From Synergistales bacterium (GTDB taxonomy: Bacteria; Synergistota; Synergistia; Synergistales; 79-D21), in contig JADLKH010000003.1 of the NCBI GenBank assembly GCA_015657435.1, positions 235,743 through 246,504 of the forward strand: a stretch of 10,762 nucleotides of DNA, read 5' to 3'. Shown here in pieces: positions 6,942 through 10,762 of the stretch. The translations under genes and the position numbers were made by a program. The notes below the pieces were generated by a model. It was not told the DNA's origin, did not search any database, and was given only the letters and a program-made list of their open reading frames with translations. Every line of letters starts with the position of its first letter. The stretch's first letter is position 1.

Positions 6942-6950
6942 CTCCCCTTT
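6942..6950 (-). promoter_or_regulatory. Ribosome binding site of the selenoprotein gene (supports TTG start)
   Basis: AAAGGGGAG on the minus strand, 6 bases before the TTG at 6935-6933. An upstream in-frame TGA at 6965-6963 limits the gene to starting after this site. Confidence 0.65.
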
Positions 6951-6964
6951 GAGATCTTTTCCTC

Positions 6965-6970
6965 ATTATA
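6965..6970 (-). promoter_or_regulatory. Promoter -10 box of the selenoprotein-pcm-usp operon
   Basis: A perfect TATAAT reads leftward, about 30 bases before the TTG start. The -35 region 17 bases upstream reads TGTTCG and is poor, so an activator or a different sigma spacing may be involved. Confidence 0.55.
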
Positions 6971-7024
6971 CGTTGCGGTGAGGACTCCGAACACCTCTTC
7001 TGCTAAGATAGAGCAGGAGAGAAA

Positions 7025-7123
7025 ATGGAAAACCCGGTCCGGTCGGGCCGGAAGAGGGACCACCGGAAAACCCGGGATTTCCCGATGATCCGGGGAAAGG
7101 GGTGTGGAGCATGTTTGACCTGA
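7025..7123 (+). CDS. Possible 32-residue leader ORF upstream of the thioesterase gene
   Basis: An ATG at 7025 with AGGAG (7015-7019) 5 bases upstream opens a 32-codon frame that ends at TGA 7121-7123, overlapping the first codons of the thioesterase gene (ATG 7111). The peptide is very basic (many Arg and Lys) and ends with C-G-A-C near its C terminus. I do not recognise it. It may be a translational-coupling leader, a regulatory uORF or chance. The intergenic leader also contains GC-rich self-complementary stretches (CCGG repeats at about 7035-7093). An extended -10-like TGCTAAGAT at 7001-7009 would start the RNA too close to this ribosome site, so the promoter is uncertain. Confidence 0.3.
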   Translation: MENPVRSGRKRDHRKTRDFPMIRGKGCGACLT

Positions 7124-7530
7124 GAGACGCTTTTGCGATCGGAACGACGGAGGAAACCTCGAAGACGGTGGAAGCTTCCGACACGGTGGGCAACTTTTCC
7201 CCGAACCTGAACGAGTTCTTGTCCACATCGGCCTGTGCGAACACGATGATCCGGATGGCGATCGATATGGTCGACCGGTTCCTTCCCGAGGGAACAATCT
7301 CGGTCGGACAGAAGGTCGAGATCACGCACACGGCGCCGTCCCTTCTCGGCGTTCACGTCCATTACCGGATCGTCCTGACGGGGATCGACGGGAACCATCT
7401 GCACTTCACATTCGTGGGCTGGGATGGCCTCGGCGAGGTCTGCCACGGGCGCCATGAGCGAGTGGTCGTTTCCCGTGAGGTCCTGGTCCAGAAAGCCCAG
7501 GAGCGGGCCGGTTTCCTGACGGAGGCCTAG
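7111..7530 (+). CDS. FlK-like hotdog-fold thioesterase (fluoroacetyl-CoA thioesterase family)
   Basis: A 139-residue hotdog-fold protein resembling FlK and related acyl-CoA thioesterases. From memory of FlK, alignment runs through the E-F-L-S-T-S segment (Thr39 at the catalytic Thr), I-T-H-T-A (72-76, His73 at the catalytic His) and the G-x-H-E-R-V-V-V end (113-120). The active-site Glu of FlK, eight residues after the Thr, is Ile47 here. The ATG at 7111 has AAAGGGG (7096-7102) 8 bases upstream; a GTG at 7102 would overlap that site. The membrane-protein gene follows after 6 bases in the same operon. The substrate is unknown; there is no evidence that it handles fluorinated compounds, and housekeeping acyl-CoA hydrolysis is the safer guess. 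Confidence 0.78.
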   Translation: MFDLRDAFAIGTTEETSKTVEASDTVGNFSPNLNEFLSTSACANTMIRMAIDMVDRFLPEGTISVGQKVEITHTAPSLLGVHVHYRIVLTGIDGNHLHFTFVGWDGLGEVCHGRHERVVVSREVLVQKAQERAGFLTEA

Positions 7531-7536
7531 GGGGCG

Positions 7537-8259
7537 ATGCTGGACCTGTCGGTGGAAAAACGGGTCAGCTCGAATATGGCCGTCGCCTCGGTGATCCTGA
7601 GCATCGTGGGGATCCTGGGAACGGCGATCGGGTTCTTCGGGTTCATGGGGGCCATGATGGCCGCGAGCCCCCTCGGGGCCGTCGGAGGAGGAGGGATCCT
7701 GGTTATCTCGCTGTTCCTCGGGGTGATCGGGACGATCATGCAGCTGATCGTGGTCTACCAATGGGCGGGGGCGCTCAACGCGAACCTGGCCAACCTGCGG
7801 CTCCTCCTGCAGCATCTTGTCGCCCGCGCAGGGGACGAAACGGAACGGGTCAACTTCCAGGGAGGCCTGGAACGGCTGACGGGAATGCGGATTTCCATGA
7901 CCCTTTTTTGGGGGTATGTTCTCCTCCATCTGGCGGGTTTCTTCCTGCCGGGCGGTGCCGGAAAGCTGCTGGGGTTCGTGGCCTTCGTTTTCATCGCCCT
8001 CTACCTGAACGCGGTCTTCAAGCTCACCGACGCGGTCCAGGAGCTGAGGCAGAAACTTTACGCCCACGTGCTGGGCGAGGGCCCCTGCCTGCCGCCGAGC
8101 CGGATCCGCCACCGGAACCTTTTCCTGTCCCTGATTTTCATGGTGCTCACGCTCGGCATCTACTGGCTGTTTTTGCTCTACAACCTCACCTTTGAGATCA
8201 ACGCCTACCTGGACGACGACCAGGCGGCCCGCAGCCGGATTCTGCAGGAACTGGCCTGA
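7537..8259 (+). CDS. Five-helix membrane protein with DUF4234-like C-terminal part
   Basis: A 240-residue integral membrane protein of unknown function. Hydrophobic segments are at about residues 14-42, 52-76, 117-137, 143-163 and 194-216. The last contains L-T-L-G-I-Y-W-L-F-L-L-Y-N-L preceded by R-x-R-N, resembling the DUF4234 pattern (T-x-G-I-Y-x-x-Y-W). A soluble helical loop (about 80-116) and a cytoplasmic-looking segment (166-193) separate the helices, and the C terminus is acidic then basic. There is no signal peptide or catalytic motif I can see. It starts 6 bases after the thioesterase stop, so the two are co-transcribed; a strong terminator follows 11 bases after its stop. Confidence 0.75.
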   Translation: MLDLSVEKRVSSNMAVASVILSIVGILGTAIGFFGFMGAMMAASPLGAVGGGGILVISLFLGVIGTIMQLIVVYQWAGALNANLANLRLLLQHLVARAGDETERVNFQGGLERLTGMRISMTLFWGYVLLHLAGFFLPGGAGKLLGFVAFVFIALYLNAVFKLTDAVQELRQKLYAHVLGEGPCLPPSRIRHRNLFLSLIFMVLTLGIYWLFLLYNLTFEINAYLDDDQAARSRILQELA

Positions 8260-8270
8260 AGGGAAGGAAC

Positions 8271-8312
8271 AAAAAACAGGGGACGGGCCGGGCGGCCCGT
8301 CCCCTGTTTTTT
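8271..8312. terminator. Bidirectional intrinsic terminator, perfect 19-bp stem
   Basis: AAAAAACAGGGGACGGGCC (8271-8289) pairs perfectly with 8294-8312 around a GGGC loop. It gives a U-run on both strands. It sits between the + strand membrane-protein gene (stop 8259) and the - strand oxidoreductase gene (stop at 8333), serving both. Confidence 0.95.
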
Positions 8313-8332
8313 GAACCCGTCCGTGTCCGTTC

Positions 8333-10207
8333 TCAGTCGCAGCCGTACAGGATCCAGTCAAGCCCGAGTCGGGTCAGGGTTTCGACCGAGGGGAGTCCCT
8401 CCTCGGGTTCCCATCCCATCGCTTCGTAGAAGCTTTCCAGTGATTCCTTCAGGTTGACAACCTGTCCGGCCCCCGGGCCGTCCGCTCCGGGTTCTTTCAG
8501 GAACCGCTCCGGCAGGATGTCGGTGCTTCCGTCGAATCCGAACGTCGCGTTCACCATGCGTTCCAGGTTGATCACCCGTTCGGCGGCAAGGAGCAGTTCG
8601 TCCTTGCCCATCGGTCTCCCCACGGCTTTCGAATGGAGTCCCGCCCAGGTCGACGGCTTGATCGCCAGGGTGATGTTCGTGAAGAGGCAGGTTCCGATCA
8701 GGTTCGGGATCATGGCGTTGGCCATGAGGGGCTTGACCCATCCCTTGTTTCCGTCCTCGATGATCGAGATGGCCGCATCGGCGGCGATGCCCAGTTCGGG
8801 CTCGCGATAGCCGAAGGCGTCGACCGTGGAGGCGTAGGGGCGCAGATGGTCCGCTCCCCTTGGGGAGACCGCATGGCTGACTGCCTCTCCCTTGCTTCCC
8901 CTGACTCCGTCCGCAGCCATCTCCATTCCCCTTACGGCCATGACGGCGGCTTCGGCTTCAGGCCCGAGCTTTTCCGCCGCCCGGGCGCTTCCCTCGGCCA
9001 GAAGGTCCCCGATACCCTCGCGGTTCGCGATGAGGCGCACGGCCTCGACCACGGCTTCCGCGTTGCCGAAGGCCAGGGCCAGGTCACCGAGCCGGTCTTT
9101 GCCCAGGATTCCCTTTTCCGCCCACTCCATGGCCGTGGCGATGACCTGTCCCGTGGAGATGACGTCCAGTCCCAGGTCGTTGGCCAGGTGGTTCGCGGCG
9201 GCCACCGCGTTCAGGTCCATGACCTCGCATTTGCTTCCGAACGCCGCCACGGTTTCGTACTCGGGGCCTCCTCCTTCCATGCCCGCCCACTTGCCGGTCC
9301 TGATTTTCGTGTGGCGGCCGCAGGCGATGGGGCAGCCGAAACAGGCATAGGGCCTGACCTCGAGGGTTTCGTGGTAGGCCGCGTAACCGAGGGTCGGAAT
9401 CGATTCGGGGAAGCTGTCCCTTTGCCAGTTGCGGGTGGGCAGGATGCCGAGCCCGCTCATGGCGTCGTAGAAGGAGGGGGTGCCATAGGGTTTCATCTCG
9501 TCTCGGACGAATGCCTCGTTGAACAGCTCCTCCCGGGCGGCCTTCGCCGCTTCCTTCAGGCCCTCGGGGTCGGATAGGGGCAGTTCGCCCGTTCCGCGGA
9601 CCGCGATGGCCTTCAGGTTCTTGCTCCCCATGAGGGCTCCCGCTCCGCCGCGGCCGAAGGCCCGATGCCGGTCCGTCACGATGTTCGCGAAGAGTACCCC
9701 CCTTTCTCCGGCTGGACCGATGGAGGCGATCTGCCAGCCTGTTCCCTCGACCTGGTCGCGAACCCAGTCCTCTGTGGCTCCGACGCCTTTTCCCCAGGCC
9801 TCCCGCGCCTCGATGAAATCGACCCCCTCGTCGTCGATGACCAGAACCACCGGTTCCGCAGATTGTCCCGTGACGACCAGAACGTCATAGCCCGCCCGCT
9901 TCAAAGCCGGTGCAAAGTGCCCTCCCGCGTTGGAGGCGCCCAGCGTCCCCGTCAGCGGAGAGCGGAACACCACCGCGCAGCGGCCGCTCGCGGGAGCGGC
10001 GGTCCCCGTCAGGGACCCGGTGGAGAAGATGAGGGGCTGCTGCGGGGACAAAAGATCGGCCTCCGGGTCGACCAGGTCGAGCAGGAGGCGTACGCCGAGT
10101 CCTTCCCCGCCGATGTAGTCCCGGTACCACTCTCCGGGAAGGAGCGATTCCTCCGCGGTCCGTTCCGTGAGATCCACCATGAGCGCAGTTCCGAAATAGC
10201 CTCCCAT
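8333..10207 (-). CDS. Aldehyde:ferredoxin oxidoreductase (tungstopterin enzyme)
   Basis: Cytoplasmic W (or Mo) bis-pterin enzyme oxidising aldehydes to acids with ferredoxin as acceptor; useful in amino-acid fermentation, where 2-oxoacid breakdown yields aldehydes. The 624 residues match AFOR (about 600-620). The N-terminal domain has Y-I-G-G-E-G-L-G (31-38) and T-G-T-L-G-A-S-N-A-G-G-H-F-A (86-99). The [4Fe-4S] ligands are C289-x2-C292-x3-C296 and C507 (I-G-T-C). G-P-E-Y-E-T (315-320) and R-G-A-D-H (450-454) are further family motifs. The ATG at 10207 has GGGGGA (10214-10219) 6 bases upstream; an ORF extension to 10345 crosses the promoter and terminator and is rejected. The gene stands alone, with no pterin-synthesis or ferredoxin genes in view. 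The exact substrate class (AOR, FOR, GAPOR or a WOR type) is not resolved. Confidence 0.94.
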   Translation of the reverse strand: MGGYFGTALMVDLTERTAEESLLPGEWYRDYIGGEGLGVRLLLDLVDPEADLLSPQQPLIFSTGSLTGTAAPASGRCAVVFRSPLTGTLGASNAGGHFAPALKRAGYDVLVVTGQSAEPVVLVIDDEGVDFIEAREAWGKGVGATEDWVRDQVEGTGWQIASIGPAGERGVLFANIVTDRHRAFGRGGAGALMGSKNLKAIAVRGTGELPLSDPEGLKEAAKAAREELFNEAFVRDEMKPYGTPSFYDAMSGLGILPTRNWQRDSFPESIPTLGYAAYHETLEVRPYACFGCPIACGRHTKIRTGKWAGMEGGGPEYETVAAFGSKCEVMDLNAVAAANHLANDLGLDVISTGQVIATAMEWAEKGILGKDRLGDLALAFGNAEAVVEAVRLIANREGIGDLLAEGSARAAEKLGPEAEAAVMAVRGMEMAADGVRGSKGEAVSHAVSPRGADHLRPYASTVDAFGYREPELGIAADAAISIIEDGNKGWVKPLMANAMIPNLIGTCLFTNITLAIKPSTWAGLHSKAVGRPMGKDELLLAAERVINLERMVNATFGFDGSTDILPERFLKEPGADGPGAGQVVNLKESLESFYEAMGWEPEEGLPSVETLTRLGLDWILYGCD

Positions 10208-10264
10208 TTGCCGTCCCCCAATCCATGCAGGATGTGCTTCTCGAGCCGTGTTTCCCCCAATATC

Positions 10265-10270
10265 ATTATA
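10265..10270 (-). promoter_or_regulatory. Promoter -10 box of the aldehyde oxidoreductase gene
   Basis: A perfect TATAAT reads leftward, about 58 bases before the ATG. The -35 region (TCAATG, 17 bases upstream) is weak and lies inside the tandem repeat, which hints at activator-dependent expression. Confidence 0.55.
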
Positions 10271-10297
10271 GCGTTGACTCGTTTTAGCATTGACTCG
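10266..10297 (-). repeat. Tandem 16-bp direct repeat in the oxidoreductase promoter (candidate operator)
   Basis: Two adjacent 16-mers match at 14 of 16 positions. On the + strand they read TTATAGCGTTGACTCG (10266-10281) and TTTTAGCATTGACTCG (10282-10297). They cover the -10 to -35 zone of the leftward promoter. Their position and exact tandem spacing suggest a regulator binding site; the regulator is unknown. Confidence 0.6.
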
Positions 10298-10299
10298 AT

Positions 10300-10331
10300 A
10301 AAAAAGCCGGCCCTCGGGCGAGAGGGCCGGC
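10300..10331 (-). terminator. Intrinsic terminator of the UPF0182 gene
   Basis: A perfect 10-bp stem, GCCGGCCCTC (10306-10315) with GAGGGCCGGC (10322-10331), has a 6-nt loop. Read on the minus strand it is followed at once by six T residues (10305-10300). It lies 36 bases past the stop of the UPF0182 gene and insulates it from the oxidoreductase promoter. Confidence 0.9.
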
Positions 10332-10367
10332 CGGTGTTTCGACAAGGAGATTCTTTCGCCGTTTTTG

Positions 10368-10762
10368 TCAGGGTGCGGGATTTCCGGTCATCCGGTTGAG
10401 AATCGACTTCAGCTTTCCGAGCTCTTCGCCGTATCGCGTCCAGTCGCCGGCTCTCTGGGCGGATTCCGCGGCTTCATAGGCCTTCCGGGCTTCCCCCGCC
10501 AGGTTCTTCAGATCCGCTTCTCCCGCGACGGGCGAAGCGGGAGAAGCGGATGGGGCGCCCGATTTCGCCGGCGCCGCCGCTGGTTTTGCCATCGGTTTCC
10601 CGATGACTCGGGTCAGGGCCTCGTCGAAGGTTTCAGCCATGGCGACCCTTCCGCCGGTGGAAAGGATGATGCGTTTCAGCTCGGGAAGGTCGCCCCTCTC
10701 CGCCTTCAGGTAGAGAGGCTGGACGTAGAGAAGTCCCTTGCCGACGGGGATGACGAGAAGAT
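10368..10762 (-). CDS. UPF0182 family membrane protein, C-terminal end (5' part outside window)
   Basis: The frame is open to the window edge; 130 C-terminal residues are visible of a family whose members are usually about 900 residues with N-terminal membrane helices (COG1615). Near the edge it reads L-L-V-I-P-V-G-K-G-L-L-Y-V-Q-P-L-Y-L-K-A-E, a family hallmark. Then come P-E-L-K-R-I-I-L-S-T-G-G-R-V-A and a short T-x-x-E-A-L segment. An Ala/Pro-rich linker and a terminal helix pair (A-G-E-A-R-K-A-Y-E-A-A; G-D-W-T-R-Y-G-E-E-L) follow, as is common in this family. The molecular function is unknown. The linker carries a perfect inverted repeat. Confidence 0.9.
   Translation of the reverse strand, partial: LLVIPVGKGLLYVQPLYLKAERGDLPELKRIILSTGGRVAMAETFDEALTRVIGKPMAKPAAAPAKSGAPSASPASPVAGEADLKNLAGEARKAYEAAESAQRAGDWTRYGEELGKLKSILNRMTGNPAP
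10512..10551. repeat. Perfect 15-bp inverted repeat within the UPF0182 coding linker
   Basis: ATCCGCTTCTCCCGC (10512-10526) is the exact reverse complement of 10537-10551, with a 10-nt loop. It encodes part of the Ala/Pro/Ser-rich linker. It could be an mRNA structure or a small palindromic element tolerated in a flexible linker. Confidence 0.7.

Noticed and set aside
7001..7009. Extended -10-like TGCTAAGAT for the rightward thioesterase operon
   Set aside because: No matching -35, and the implied transcript start (about 7016) would cut the ribosome site of the leader ORF; too weak to call.
7035..7093. CCGG-rich self-complementary leader as a riboswitch or attenuator
   Set aside because: Only short 4-5 bp pairings and no U-run; no known riboswitch pattern recognised.
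8633..9577. Plus-strand ORF of 314 codons inside the aldehyde oxidoreductase gene
   Set aside because: Shadow frame of a conserved enzyme; no ribosome site or motif.
10208..10345. N-terminal extension of the oxidoreductase frame
   Set aside because: It would run through a terminator and promoter; ATG 10207 has a ribosome site and matches the family N terminus.

Overview
The window is a GC-rich bacterial chromosomal segment, densely packed with genes that carry strong GGAGG-type ribosome sites and use many GTG/TTG starts. Its gene content is D-serine dehydratase beside a racemase, a tungsten-type aldehyde:ferredoxin oxidoreductase, a UPF0182 protein, and a small protein with an apparent in-frame selenocysteine UGA. 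This fits an anaerobic, amino-acid-fermenting bacterium. Synergistota would be my first guess, but that is inference from gene content only. I saw no tRNA, rRNA, CRISPR array or insertion sequence.

Region 1 (1-5536, + strand) is one tight run of six genes with overlaps or gaps of at most about 21 bases: an alanine-racemase-family enzyme (5' end cut off), D-serine ammonia-lyase (dsdA), a flavodoxin-like protein, a short Ppx/GppA phosphatase, a Na+/phosphate symporter with a PhoU-like tail, and a PhoU protein. The first pair suggests D-/L-serine handling. The last three form a phosphate/polyphosphate module.

Region 2 (5442-6970, - strand) is a three-gene operon read leftward from a TATAAT box at 6965-6970: a small thioredoxin-like protein with a Cys-Sec (TGC TGA) motif, protein-L-isoaspartate methyltransferase (pcm), and a universal stress protein. 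Together these look like a protein-repair and redox-stress set. The thioredoxin-like gene is normally invisible to gene callers because of its internal TGA. A perfect 7-bp hairpin with a 12-nt loop lies 15 nt downstream of the TGA, where a bacterial SECIS element should be. This is the most interesting item in the window.

Region 3 (7025-8312, + strand) holds a possible 32-codon leader ORF, a FlK-like hotdog thioesterase lacking one active-site position, and a five-helix membrane protein with a DUF4234-like end. A perfect 19-bp bidirectional terminator closes it.

Region 4 (8333-10762, - strand) holds an aldehyde:ferredoxin oxidoreductase with its own promoter, which overlaps a tandem 16-bp repeat. 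Upstream of it are an intrinsic terminator and the C-terminal end of a UPF0182 membrane protein, which carries a perfect 15-bp inverted repeat inside its linker.
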